DNA of 59,394 nt, from NCBI RefSeq assembly GCF_003862495.1, contig NZ_RRCH01000009.1, positions 1 to 59,394 on the forward strand, given 5' to 3'. Numbering within the stretch: position 1 is the first letter of the stretch; each line of letters starts with the position of its first letter. Under the pieces are notes generated by a model. It was not told the DNA's origin. It saw only the letters and a list, made by a program, of their open reading frames with translations, and did not search any database. The translations under genes and the position numbers were made by a program. Below are positions 34,306 through 43,999 of the stretch, in pieces. This stretch comes from Halocatena pleomorpha (GTDB lineage: Archaea > Halobacteriota > Halobacteria > Halobacteriales > Haloarculaceae).

Positions 34306-35436
34306 TCAGAGCACCTCCGTGAGTGCGTTCACGACGTGGTCGGCGTGATCATGATCGACGATCAACGGCGGGAGTAGTCGGAGCACCGACCGGCCGGCCG
34401 GCAGCGCCAGTATGCCGTGTTCGAGCGCGAGCGTCGGTAACAGTCGGTTTGCACCTTGTTTCACCTCGACGCCGATCATGAGTCCTTGTCCACGGATATC
34501 GCGCACGTCCGCGCCGACAGCCGTTTGTAGCTCCTCAACGATCGACGCTCCGATATCTGCGGCGTGGTCGGCAAGCTGTTCGTCTTCGATCACATCGAGC
34601 GTCGCGGTTGCGGCCGCACAGACGACGGGACCGCCGCTGAACGTCGAACCATGGTTGCCAGCGTCCTCTGCGATCCAGTCCCGACAGAGCGTCGCGCCGA
34701 TCGGCAGTCCGCTGGCGAGTCCCTTGGCCGTCGTCAGGATGTCGGGGACGACGCCCGCCTGTTCAGTCGCCCACATGGTTCCGGTCCGTCCGAGACCCGT
34801 TTGGATCTCATCAAGCACCAGAGCCGCACCGGTGTCTGCTGTCGCCTCGCGGGCTGCTTGCAGATATCCCTCGGGGGCGGGATTGATGCCACCCTCGCCC
34901 TGAATCGGTTCGAGGAGCACAGCCGCGGTCTCCTCGTCAACAGCGGCGTCAAGTGCGGCTGCGTCACCGTAGGGAACGAACTCGAAGTCTCCCGCCAGCG
35001 GTTCGAACGCCTCTTTGTACTTTTGTTTCCACGTTGCAGCGAGCGCACCGAGCGTCCGTCCGTGAAAGCCGCGTTTCGTAGCGACAATCTTTGAGCGACC
35101 GGTCGCACTCCGGGCGAACTTGATGGCAGCCTCGTTGGCTTCCGTGCCCGAATTGCAGAGCCACACGTTCCTGATATCGCCTGGTGCACTCGCTGCGAGC
35201 GCACCGTGAAGCTCATCCCGAACGTCGAGTGGGTATGATCCCTGCACGTACAGCAGCTGTTCAGTCTGCTGTTGAATCGCGTCGACAACCGCCGGATGAC
35301 AGTGACCGGTTGGCGTCACGGCGTAGCTCGCGCCGAAATCTAAATACTCGGTGCCGTCAGCGTCGTACAGATACGGTCCCGATCCGCTGTCGATGCGTAT
35401 CGGTTTCTCGCTGAAAACGAATCCATTTCCTGTCAT
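34306..35436 (-). CDS. argD: [LysW]-glutamate/aminoadipate semialdehyde aminotransferase
   Basis: 376 residues, PLP class III aminotransferase. Converts LysW-bound glutamate semialdehyde to LysW-ornithine. The PLP lysine is in LTTAKGLASGLPIGA, the Asp in LVLDEIQTGLGRTG; LCNSGTEANEAAIKFAR binds the phosphate. Likely dual-specific if the organism also used the AAA lysine route, but I see no AAA genes here. Separated by 1 nt from argB. Confidence 0.95.
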   Translation of the reverse strand: MTGNGFVFSEKPIRIDSGSGPYLYDADGTEYLDFGASYAVTPTGHCHPAVVDAIQQQTEQLLYVQGSYPLDVRDELHGALAASAPGDIRNVWLCNSGTEANEAAIKFARSATGRSKIVATKRGFHGRTLGALAATWKQKYKEAFEPLAGDFEFVPYGDAAALDAAVDEETAAVLLEPIQGEGGINPAPEGYLQAAREATADTGAALVLDEIQTGLGRTGTMWATEQAGVVPDILTTAKGLASGLPIGATLCRDWIAEDAGNHGSTFSGGPVVCAAATATLDVIEDEQLADHAADIGASIVEELQTAVGADVRDIRGQGLMIGVEVKQGANRLLPTLALEHGILALPAGRSVLRLLPPLIVDHDHADHVVNALTEVL

Positions 35437-35437
35437 A

Positions 35438-36259
35438 TTACAGAGCCTCCGGCGTGATCAGCGTGCCGTTGGTCTCGTCAAGCGCCTCGCTGATCGGACG
35501 CTCGGTGTTCGCACTGGCGATCGTCGCGGTCGTTGCCCCGTTTTCGAGTGCTTCGGTCGCAGCCATCACTTTCCGGCTCATGAATCCCTCTGCGGCCGCA
35601 GTGAGCGTTTCGTAGGTGGGCGGCGAATCGACGCGGTCGATCACCGACGACTCGTCATCGACATCCGCGAGCACCCCCGGCACGTCAGTGAGTACAACGA
35701 GATCGCCGGAGAGCGCGCCAGCCACCGCGGCAGCTGCTCGGTCGGCGTCGGTGTTCACCGCGACGCCGTCGTCAGCCAACATCGGGACCGTCACGACGGG
35801 GGTGTGTCCAGTCTCAAGCAGCGTTTCGAGGAGGTCGCTGTTCACGTTCTCGATGCGTCCGGAGTGGTCACCGCGACGGATCTTCTTCTTCCCGTCTTCG
35901 AGCACCCGGACCGCTGATTTTCTGGCACCAGTCAGCAAGCCGCCGTCGACGCCCGACAGGCCGACCGCGTCCACGCCTTCGTTTTGGAGTCCAACGACGA
36001 GATCCGTGTTGAGCTGTCCGGGGAGCACCATCGAGAACACCTCCATCGTGCGCTCGTCAGTGAACCGGCCGACGACACCCGAGGGCGTTTCGACGTACTC
36101 GGGAGATTCTCCGAGTGCTTCGAGTGTGTCGTCAACGGCGGTTGAACCGCCGTGCACGACGACGACCTGTGTTCCGCCTTCGACCAACGAGGCGACATCC
36201 GAAAGCGCGCCGTCGGGATCGACGGCACGCGCGCCGCCGATCTTGACAACGACCGTCAC
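35438..36259 (-). CDS. argB: [LysW]-glutamate/aminoadipate kinase
   Basis: 273 residues of the amino acid kinase family. Phosphorylates the gamma-carboxylate of LysW-glutamate. VVVKIGGA (Lys and Gly-Gly), VVVVHGGSTAVDDTLEALG, and VPMLADDGVAVNTDADRAAAAVAGAL are the family motifs. I start at GTG 36259 because GAGGGTGG lies just before it; GTG 36268 is also in frame and would overlap that site. Follows argC by 31 nt. Confidence 0.93.
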   Translation of the reverse strand: MTVVVKIGGARAVDPDGALSDVASLVEGGTQVVVVHGGSTAVDDTLEALGESPEYVETPSGVVGRFTDERTMEVFSMVLPGQLNTDLVVGLQNEGVDAVGLSGVDGGLLTGARKSAVRVLEDGKKKIRRGDHSGRIENVNSDLLETLLETGHTPVVTVPMLADDGVAVNTDADRAAAAVAGALSGDLVVLTDVPGVLADVDDESSVIDRVDSPPTYETLTAAAEGFMSRKVMAATEALENGATTATIASANTERPISEALDETNGTLITPEAL

Positions 36260-36290
36260 GCCGACCACCCTCGAATGCGGATCGACCCGT

Positions 36291-37328
36291 TCATGGTTCC
36301 CCCACGGGATGCAGTCCCCGGAAGTCGAGTCCGGCAGTCTCTTCGAAGCCGAGCGCGACGTTGGCCGCGTGGACCGCTTGCCCGGCCGATCCCTTCATCA
36401 TGTTGTCGATGGCCGAGAAGACGACGATGCGGCCGTTGGCGGGGTCGAGTTCGAAACCGACCTCGGCGGTGTTCGTGCCCGCAACGGCTTTCGGTTCGGG
36501 ATACCGATACACGCCACCTCCACCGGCGACGAGTTCCACGAACGGCTCGTCCTCATACTGCTCGCGGTACGCGCCCCAGAGATCGCCCTTCGTGACTGGC
36601 TCGTCAGGGAACACGTGACACGTCGCGCTCGCGCCCCGCACCATCTCCACCGCGTGCACGGTGAAGCTCACCGAGCCGATGAACTGCTCGATCTCGGCTT
36701 CGTGGCGGTGCCCGGTCGGCGCGTACGGTCGAACCACACCAGAGCGCTCGGCGTGCGATGAGGCAGTGCCGCCACCGGCCCCGCCCTCCGACGAGCCGAC
36801 TTTCACGTCGACAACTGTTTGCTCGGTGCCGGATAGGATGTCAGACTCGACTAATGGTAACAGCCCGAGGATCGTCGCCGTCGCGTTACAGCCACCCGCA
36901 GCGATCAGGTCGGCTCCCGAAAGACGATCGTGAGGAGTCAGCTCGGGCAGCGCATACACCGACTCCGAGAGGAGTTCCGGTCGGCTGTGGCCGTCGTAGT
37001 ACTCCTCATACTGATCGTCGCTATCCAATCGGAAATCCGCGCTCAGATCCACGACCGTCCCGGCAGCCTCCCGGAACGCGTCGATGTGTTCCATCGAGAC
37101 ACCGTGAGGTGTCGCTGCGAACAGGACATCGACGCTCTGTAGCTCCTCAGGCGTGCTAAACCGGAGATCCACCCCGCGGAGATTCGGATGAACGTGCCCG
37201 ATCGTTTTGCGTTCGTACTGGCGGCTCGTCGCTTGCACCACCTCAAACTCGGGGTGACCGGCGAGCAACCGGAGGAGTTCACCACCCGTGAATCCGCTTG
37301 CGCCCACGACAGTTGCCGTGGTGCTCAT
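36291..37328 (-). CDS. argC: [LysW]-glutamyl/aminoadipyl-phosphate reductase
   Basis: 345 residues. Reduces the acyl phosphate to the semialdehyde. VVGASGFTGGELLRLLAGHP is the NADPH fold, and AAGGCNATATILGLLPL contains the active-site Cys (GCNAT). HRHEAEIEQ and the EMVRG substrate loops are also visible. The ATG at 37328 overlaps the argX stop, so the two are translationally coupled. A longer frame to 37367 lies inside argX and is not the start. Confidence 0.95.
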   Translation of the reverse strand: MSTTATVVGASGFTGGELLRLLAGHPEFEVVQATSRQYERKTIGHVHPNLRGVDLRFSTPEELQSVDVLFAATPHGVSMEHIDAFREAAGTVVDLSADFRLDSDDQYEEYYDGHSRPELLSESVYALPELTPHDRLSGADLIAAGGCNATATILGLLPLVESDILSGTEQTVVDVKVGSSEGGAGGGTASSHAERSGVVRPYAPTGHRHEAEIEQFIGSVSFTVHAVEMVRGASATCHVFPDEPVTKGDLWGAYREQYEDEPFVELVAGGGGVYRYPEPKAVAGTNTAEVGFELDPANGRIVVFSAIDNMMKGSAGQAVHAANVALGFEETAGLDFRGLHPVGEP

Positions 37329-38191
37329 CAGGCGACCACCTCCTGGGTAGCTTTCTCTTCGAGCCAATCGACGACTGTCCCCGGTACGTCGGTCGAGACA
37401 ACCTCATCGAGGGCTTTGAACTCAACGGTGTGGTTCACCTCATGCACCGTGTACGATCCCGAGTTGGTTTCCATCAGATCGATCCCCAGCAATCCCCCGC
37501 CGACAGCGTCACTCGCACGGGCAACGAGACCGCGGGCCGTTTCGTCCAGTTCGAACTCGGTGGTGTCAGCGCCTTTAGCGGCGTTCGTCAGCCAGTGGTC
37601 CGACGACCGAACCATCGCCGCGACCGGCGTGCCGTCGACGGCCACCACGCGGATGTCTCGATCTGGCTTCTCGACGAATTCTTGGATGTAAAACACCTTG
37701 TGCTCGTAATGGCCGAGCGTCGCTTTGTGCTCCAGAATGGCCTCCGCAGCACTGCGAGAATCGATCTTCGCCATCAACCGTCCCCATGATCCCACAACGG
37801 GTTTCAACACACAGGGGTAACCGAACGACTCGATGATCTCCAGTGCAGTCTCTTTCGTGAACGCCACTTCCGTCCGTGGCGTGGGAACCCCGGCGTTTTC
37901 GAGCACGAGGCTGTTTTGGGCCTTGTCGGCACACACTGCCGCCGTCTCTGGGGTGTTCACGATCGGAACGTCGTAGCTATCGATAAAGCGAGACGCGTAC
38001 ACGCTGCGACTCGTGGCTAAACACCGATCGACGATCAGATCGCACGCCGATAGCGCCGCTGGCGGTTCGGAAAGACCGAACTGGAGCTTTCGAACGTCGA
38101 GTTTCGTGACTTCGTGATCACGCTCTCGAAGCTCGTTCAACAGGAGCTTTTCGTCGCGGCGAATCCGGGAATAGAGTACACCGATATTCAT
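37328..38191 (-). CDS. argX: Glutamate/aminoadipate-[LysW] ligase (ATP-grasp)
   Basis: 287 residues. Attaches the alpha-amino group of glutamate (or aminoadipate) to the C-terminal Glu of LysW. RimK-like ATP-grasp with YPCVLKPVVGSWGRLMAKI, FYIQEFVEKPDRDIRV and the metal-site segment LGIDLMETNSGSYTVHEVNHTVEFK. Lies 42 nt after lysW, its protein substrate. Family members in archaea may serve both lysine and arginine; the surrounding complete arginine set favours ArgX. Confidence 0.93.
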   Translation of the reverse strand: MNIGVLYSRIRRDEKLLLNELRERDHEVTKLDVRKLQFGLSEPPAALSACDLIVDRCLATSRSVYASRFIDSYDVPIVNTPETAAVCADKAQNSLVLENAGVPTPRTEVAFTKETALEIIESFGYPCVLKPVVGSWGRLMAKIDSRSAAEAILEHKATLGHYEHKVFYIQEFVEKPDRDIRVVAVDGTPVAAMVRSSDHWLTNAAKGADTTEFELDETARGLVARASDAVGGGLLGIDLMETNSGSYTVHEVNHTVEFKALDEVVSTDVPGTVVDWLEEKATQEVVA

Positions 38192-38233
38192 AGCTTTAGT
38201 TGCAACAGCGACTGTGTGCCGACTCTCAACACC

Positions 38234-38398
38234 TTATTCGCCCCAGTCTTCTTCTAGTTCGGGCGCGGTGTCGAGCGTCACGGGGTCGGTCTCGATGACC
38301 TCCAGCTCGCTTCCACACGTGCCACAGTCGATGATCTCTCCTGCCTCAACGTCATCGTGGAGCGATACGCTCGCTCCACATTCGATGCATTCTGCCAT
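38234..38398 (-). CDS. lysW: LysW amino-group carrier protein
   Basis: 54 residues, shorter than most ORF cut-offs. Begins MAECIECGASVSLHDDVEAG and has a zinc ribbon with two pairs, CIECG and CGTCG, followed by an acidic stretch. It ends in EEDWGE, the conserved C-terminal tail whose last Glu carries the substrate. LysW shields the amino group during ornithine and lysine synthesis, the job acetylation does in bacteria. It sits directly before argX, as in Thermus and Sulfolobus. 174 bases separate it from argH. Confidence 0.96.
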   Translation of the reverse strand: MAECIECGASVSLHDDVEAGEIIDCGTCGSELEVIETDPVTLDTAPELEEDWGE

Positions 38399-38572
38399 GT
38401 GGAATACACTCAGCGACGTATATACTTAAACCCATCGAAAATACCATATATCATTAATAACCCATACCCCACTCTATCCGTGTTGTGAGACTTCAACCGC
38501 TCGTTTCCTGATTGTATATCACGGATTTGTTATTCGTCCCCAGAGGGGGACGGGATCGGTGGTCGTCGTCGG

Positions 38573-40048
38573 TCACACATGGCTGTGAACCACCTCTGTA
38601 AGCGTTTCGTGTGCCTGTTCGAGCACCGAGCACTGATGGTCGAGCGTCTCACGGTCGACGTCGAGTGCGTCGGCGGTGATATCAAGTTGCGCAGCGACCG
38701 CTGACGGGGCAGGACCACCGCGTGAATCACGGTTTTCGACGCTGTGGACAGGATCGAGCAGTGCACGCAGTTCTTCGCGTGTGAGGTATGTTTCGAGCGG
38801 CTCATCCAGTACGTCTGCCGCGGCGGCTTCGATCGCGTCGACACTGCCACCGTGTTGGGCGGCCTCTGCGAGGATCGCGTGCGCCGTCCGGAAGGGGAGA
38901 CCACACATTGCGAGCCTGTCGGCAACGGCCGTCGCTGTTGTGAAGCCCTCGCCGGCGGCGTCAGCGAGCAGAGAGTCGTTCCACGCCGTGGACGCGACCG
39001 CGCCGGCTGCCACGTCAGTCGCTTCGGTGACAGCGTCGACCGTCGACCACGCGTGACCGCTCGCACGCTGGAGATCAATGTTGTACGCTCTCGGAAGTCC
39101 TTTGAGCGTCGTGAGTAGCCCATCGAGTCCGGCGCTGGCCGTACCGGCTGTTGCCCGCACGAGTTCGAGCGTGTCAGGATTTTTCTTCTGGGGCATGATC
39201 GAGGAAGTCGAGGCGTACTCGTTCGAGAGATCGACGTACCCCTTGTTAGCGAAAACGATCAGGTCTTCTGCCAGTCCCGAGAGATGGGTCGCAAGTCCAG
39301 CGAGTGCCGCCGTGCTGTCGAGCAGGAAATCCCGTGCGGACGCGGCGTCCATCGAGTTCTCAACGATACCCGCAAAGCCGAGTAGTTCGGCGGTCCGCTC
39401 CCGGTCGATCGGAAACGGTGTGCCAGCGAACGCAGCACCGCCCAACGGCGAGCGATTCGTGCGGTCGTAGGCTGCCAGTAACCGCTCGGTGTCGCGGGCG
39501 ATCGCGCGCTCATACGACAGCGCCCAGTGAGCGACCGTCGTCGGTTGGGCGGGTTGGAGATGCGTGAACCCGGGCATCACGGTGTCACCGTGCTCACGGG
39601 CCACGTTCTCTAAGGCCGACCGGAGCGCGAGCGTCGCGGAAACGCTATCGAGCAGATCCTCGCGCAACCGGTAGCGAAGACACGTCGCAACCTCATCGTT
39701 GCGGCTACGGGCGGTGTGCATCTTGCCACCCACCGGACCGACCTGTTCGATGACGGCCGACTCGATGGCTTCGTGAACATCCTCGCCATCAGGTAGTGAG
39801 TTGTGGCCGTCGAGCGCGATCGCTTCGAGCGCGGTGAGGATCTCACTGGCTTCCGACCGCTCGATGATCCCTTGCTCAGCGAGCATCACGACGTGCGCGC
39901 GGTCGACAGCGATGTCCGCCTCGAAGATGCGTTCATCGGCCGCTAGCGAGGAGAGGAATTCCCGTGCCGGTCCGCCGCTGAACCGATCACCACGGACTGC
40001 CGTCCCCGCTCGGTCGAGAGACGCGTCGTTCGATGGGGTTTCAGACAT
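38573..40048 (-). CDS. argH: Argininosuccinate lyase
   Basis: 491 residues. Splits argininosuccinate into arginine and fumarate. The signature of the superfamily is SSIMPQKKNPDTLELVR; other motifs are TARSRNDEVATCLR and GFTHLQPAQPTTVAHW. The start overlaps the argG stop by 1 nt (TAATG). Full-length and apparently intact. Confidence 0.97.
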   Translation of the reverse strand: MSETPSNDASLDRAGTAVRGDRFSGGPAREFLSSLAADERIFEADIAVDRAHVVMLAEQGIIERSEASEILTALEAIALDGHNSLPDGEDVHEAIESAVIEQVGPVGGKMHTARSRNDEVATCLRYRLREDLLDSVSATLALRSALENVAREHGDTVMPGFTHLQPAQPTTVAHWALSYERAIARDTERLLAAYDRTNRSPLGGAAFAGTPFPIDRERTAELLGFAGIVENSMDAASARDFLLDSTAALAGLATHLSGLAEDLIVFANKGYVDLSNEYASTSSIMPQKKNPDTLELVRATAGTASAGLDGLLTTLKGLPRAYNIDLQRASGHAWSTVDAVTEATDVAAGAVASTAWNDSLLADAAGEGFTTATAVADRLAMCGLPFRTAHAILAEAAQHGGSVDAIEAAAADVLDEPLETYLTREELRALLDPVHSVENRDSRGGPAPSAVAAQLDITADALDVDRETLDHQCSVLEQAHETLTEVVHSHV

Positions 40049-41286
40049 TATACGTCAGTGCCACCGTCCATGAGTGCTTCGGGCACATCCGTCTCTTCGG
40101 TCGCAGCGCGAGCAAGCCGGTCCTGATAGCCGTGATACTTCGCTACGCCCGTCGCGTCGGCCTGTTCGATTCCATCGACGGTTTCGGTGTTGAACGACGC
40201 TGCGGATTCAGAGTACACTGCGTACTCGCTCTCGCGGGCAACCGGACGCGCGTGTCCGCCGTCGAGTTTTACGGTGACGGTGCCGGTCACGCGTTGTTGG
40301 GTCGCGTCGATGAAGCCCGACAGCGCGTCGACCAGCGGAGCGGACAACAGGCCTTGGTAGGCCTTCTCGCTCCACTGCTGATCGATGCTCGTCTTCGTCG
40401 AGCGTTCTTCTTGGGTCAACACCAATCCTTCAAGCGCGTCATGTGCAGCCAACAACACCGTGGCGGCCGGGTGCTCGTAGTTCTCCCGGACTTTCAGTCC
40501 GAGCATCCGATCTTCCATCATATCCGTCCGACCGATGCCGTGGCTTCCTGCAAGCGCGTTCAGGCGTTCGATCAGTTCGATGGCGTCGAGTTGTTCGCCG
40601 TCAACGCTGACGGCGTAGCCGTCTTCGAAACCGATTTCGACGAGTTCGCTGTCGGTTCCACTGGGAGGGTCAGTCCACTCGTAGATCTCTTCGGGCGGTA
40701 CGTAGCTCGGATCCTCAAGATCGTCGCCCTCGATCGACCGACTCCAGAGGTTCGTATCGATGCTCCACGCGCCCTCGTTGCCGCCTTCGACCGGCAAGTC
40801 GCGCTTGGCCGCGTACTCAATCTCGTACTCGCGGGTCAGTCCAAGTTCACGCACGGGCGCGATGACGTTCAATTCCGAATCACGCCAGACCGCTTCGAAC
40901 CGAAGTTGATCGTTTCCTTTCCCCGTACAGCCGTGGGCTACGGCGTCACAGCCCTCCTCACGGGCCACATCGAGTATCGCAGAGGCGATAACTGGACGGG
41001 CCAACGCCGTACCGAGTGGATAGCCTTGGTAGTCCGCGTTCGCCCGGACCGACTGCAAGCAGAGTTCCGCGAACTCCTCGCGGGCGTCCACGACGAAGTG
41101 TTCGAGTCCCAGTGCGTCAGCGGTCTCTCGTGCTTCTGCGAATTCGGTATCCGGTTGGCCCACATCGACTGTTACCCCGATCACCTCATCGTAGTCGTAT
41201 TCCTCTTCGAGCAGCGGTACGCAAACGGTCGTATCAAGTCCGCCCGAGAACGCGAGCGCAACTGTATTGGTATCGTTTTCTGACAT
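40048..41286 (-). CDS. argG: Argininosuccinate synthase
   Basis: 412 residues, first gene of the arginine run. Joins citrulline and aspartate using ATP. The PP-loop is LAFSGGLDTTVCVPLL; HGCTGKGNDQLRFE and EGGNEGAWSIDTNLWSRS are family motifs. Upstream (minus strand) lie about 350 untranslated bases with the hairpin array, and a TATA-like CTATACTAC near 41360. Confidence 0.97.
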   Translation of the reverse strand: MSENDTNTVALAFSGGLDTTVCVPLLEEEYDYDEVIGVTVDVGQPDTEFAEARETADALGLEHFVVDAREEFAELCLQSVRANADYQGYPLGTALARPVIASAILDVAREEGCDAVAHGCTGKGNDQLRFEAVWRDSELNVIAPVRELGLTREYEIEYAAKRDLPVEGGNEGAWSIDTNLWSRSIEGDDLEDPSYVPPEEIYEWTDPPSGTDSELVEIGFEDGYAVSVDGEQLDAIELIERLNALAGSHGIGRTDMMEDRMLGLKVRENYEHPAATVLLAAHDALEGLVLTQEERSTKTSIDQQWSEKAYQGLLSAPLVDALSGFIDATQQRVTGTVTVKLDGGHARPVARESEYAVYSESAASFNTETVDGIEQADATGVAKYHGYQDRLARAATEETDVPEALMDGGTDV

Positions 41287-41370
41287 TGGTGGTATTTGGT
41301 GTGTCTACTGGATCCTCTCGACAGTGATTGAAACGCGATTCGACGCCGATCAGGAGAAGTGTAGTATAGT

Positions 41371-41479
41371 CGGGCCTAACGGCCCGGTCGTCGTCGTCGG
41401 GTTACGCCCGACTGCTCAAGGGACGAAGTCCCTCTCTGTCGTCGGACACAGTCCGACTGCCCGAGGCGCTCCGCGCCTC
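41371..41479. repeat. Array of five consecutive perfect hairpins upstream of argG
   Basis: Five different short inverted repeats stand in line: CGGGCC-taac-GGCCCG (41371-41386), GTCGGG-ttacg-CCCGAC (41396-41412), AGGGAC-gaa-GTCCCT (41419-41433), GTCGGAC-aca-GTCCGAC (41441-41457), GAGGCGC-tcc-GCGCCTC (41463-41479). Stems are 6-7 bp, loops 3-5 nt, spacers 6-9 nt. The stems differ from each other, so this is not one repeat copied. The 354-base gap (41287-41640) holds nothing else I can call; the array is 85-190 nt upstream of the argG start. It may be a structured leader RNA, a transposon-end relic, or a folded terminator region for the helicase side. Confidence 0.85.
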
Positions 41480-41640
41480 TTGGCCGGAAAACGAGATCGA
41501 GCCCACGGCTCAGCGCAGATGAGCAGTGATCGTGGGTCCCGGTTTGCATGTACACCTCGTTATTGGTAGAGCAGTATTAAACGCTTTCCGAACGGCAAGT
41601 ATTCTGTGTTGTGTGTTGTCGTAGCGTGTTCGAACGCGGC

Positions 41641-43814
41641 TTATGGCGTGGGCGGCTGCTCAGCCCACGCGTTCATATCGGTGTAAAAGTTCAACAGCGC
41701 GAACTTGAGCTTTTTCGGCGCAATGTCGATGGTCTCCGCGCGGTCTTCGGGAGGGAACGTCTCCGCGACGCTGTACTGTTGTAGCTCGTGTTTGGCTTGC
41801 GCGGTGTACCGTTCGTCGACGAGCAGTCGTGCGCCAAAATCCTCCGGCGACCGGACGACACGGCCGACCGCCTGTCGTGTTTTCCGAACCGTCGGCACCT
41901 CGACGGCGTACTCCCACCCCGGATCGTCTGTGGTGTTAGTGAATGCGTCCGCGTACGCCGATTCGACCGCCTTCATACGGTCGTCAAGACGGGGATAGGG
42001 AACGCCGACGACAACCACCGTCCGCGCGTCGTTGCCGTCAAAACTCACCCCTTCGGTGAGTGTTCCCCATAGCGATGTGAACAATACGCCGTTTTCGTCC
42101 GCCGTGAACGCCTCCTTTCGGCGTTCGACGCTGGTGCCTGCAGAATCGAGATAGAAAGTGGCGTCACCCGCAGGCGCGAGACGGTCGTGGTAGCGCTGTG
42201 CTTCGCGGTAGCTCGGGAAGAAACACAGCACGTTCCCCGGTGTGAACCTGATCGCGTCTTCGAGCACGCTGGTCACTCGTGTCTGTATTTCCTGTTCGTC
42301 ACGCCGACGAGCGAAGAGTGCGGGGGTGTTGACGGCGTAGGTCCGCCGTCGTTCTTCGGGAAACTGTGGACCGTACGCCATCCGCACGGACTCCTCCGAA
42401 TCGAGTCCGAGCACGGAAGCGAGAACGTCGAACGGGCGCAGTGTCGCGCTCATCAGGACGCTCGCGTGCAGTTCCTCGAACAGCGGTCGGGTGATCCGCT
42501 GAGGGAGACAGGTGTACAGCTCAGCGCGGCCGTACACCGTGTCGCTCGCTTGATCACGCCGCACGCTCACTACTGGATGCATCCCTTCCTCGTCGCTGTC
42601 CCGGAGCCAGTCATCGATGAACGTCGCTGCCGGCAGTACGTGACACTCCTTTCGCGTCTTCGTTTCGCCGTTCTTGTAGGACTGCTCGTACGCTCGATCG
42701 AGCGTAGTTCCGAGTTCGAGCGCCTGATCGAGGTCCTCGTGGATACCCGCACCGGTGTAGGCGTCCAAAAATGCGAGTGTGAGTTCGTCCCGACGGGCGT
42801 CGTTCGTGATCGAGAGGTCGTACCAGTCCTCTCCGACAGTCTCGCGTTCACCGAACGCCAAGCCGTCGTCATAAGTGGAAACGAGCGCGTCGTGGAACGC
42901 CTCGATAACGTTTTTCACAGGAGTGGATCGTGGATCGTCGACACCCTCCAGTTCCGAGAGCGCGCTCTCTAGGGTTCGTTCGGTCAGCGTCTGGGTCGCG
43001 TGCTCGCGGGCCGCGTCCTCGATGTTGTGAGCCTCATCGAAGACGACCACTACGTCGTCCGGATCTCGGCCCAGCCACCGGAAAAACTGCTCACGGATCA
43101 TCGGATCCAGCACGTGGTGATAATTACACACCACGAGATCAACGCCTTCGACGCCCTCCTTTAGGAGTTCGTATCCACACAGCCCGGCCTCGTTGGCGTA
43201 CTCGTATATCTCGTCGGGTGTTCGAACGTCCTCGAACAGCCATTCATAGAACGGCTCCGTCTCTGTGGTCAGATTGTTGTAGTAGTACTCACACGTGGAT
43301 TGCTCGCGTAGCTCTTCAACAGTATCGTCAAGAGCGTCGAGTTCGTCCATGACAGCGTTTCGTCCCGCTATGGCGTCCGAATCCGTGGCCGTATCGCGCA
43401 GTTCACGCTCGGCTTCTGCCAACTCGTCGCGGTCGGTCTCGGCCTCAACTAACTCCCGAGTGGTGTCTCGGAGTGCCTGACACTCCTCGTACCCGACATC
43501 GATATGGCACATGTCGAGTTTTCCGCGGAAACGACCGCACGAATCGGCTCTTGTTGAATAATTGCTCTGGCTTCCTCGATGAACTGACGGGTCTGCTGGT
43601 GGACGTTCGTCGTGATGATGACCGTCTTGTTCGCCGTACGCGCGTACTCTAACGCCGGTGTGAGTGCTGCGAGCGTCTTTCCAGTTCCGCACGCCCCCTC
43701 AAACAGCACGTTTTGACCATCCGAAAGCGCCTCGTTGATGGTCGCCATCGCTTCCTGCTGATGGTCGTACGGCGTTTCGTACGGGAAGAACTTGAGATAC
43801 GACGGATTCGACAC
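41641..43814 (-). pseudogene. XPD/Rad3-type DNA helicase with a single-base frameshift
   Basis: Reads as 724 residues if one base is restored. The N-terminal part (43814 to about 43530) has the Walker A box EGACGTGKTLAAL; the rest, in a different frame, has FRGKLDMCHIDVGYEECQ, three further Cys of the Fe-S cluster (STCEYY, AGLCGYE), the DEAH box VVVFDEAHNIEDAA, and late motifs VGVPYPRLDDRMKAVE and KTRQAVGRVVRSPED. The break lies at 43523-43535, in a short T run on the coding strand; a fourth T gives VVFRGK as in relatives. Either the gene is dead or the assembly dropped a base in a homopolymer. Confidence 0.9.
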
Positions 43815-43999
43815 TACCAGCCATTGCTCGCTCTCGGTGAAAAACGTTCGCGGTTTGGAGCCTCACGTGCGTGACAACGGTTGACTCCCACACTGCACAG
43901 CGCGTGTATCGCTCAGAACATTCAATAGAACAAGAAAGTGCAGTGCTTACGTTCGTGTTCTATTAACGTCCCCCGGACCCTGATGTGTCATATTTGTCA

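Noticed and set aside
41371-41479. CRISPR or simple repeat interpretation of the hairpin array
   Set aside because: The stems differ from each other; only the hairpin form repeats, so neither applies.
43815-43999. Extra gene between the helicase and the phosphodiesterase
   Set aside because: Short frames only, with no start signal; best read as a promoter and terminator gap.
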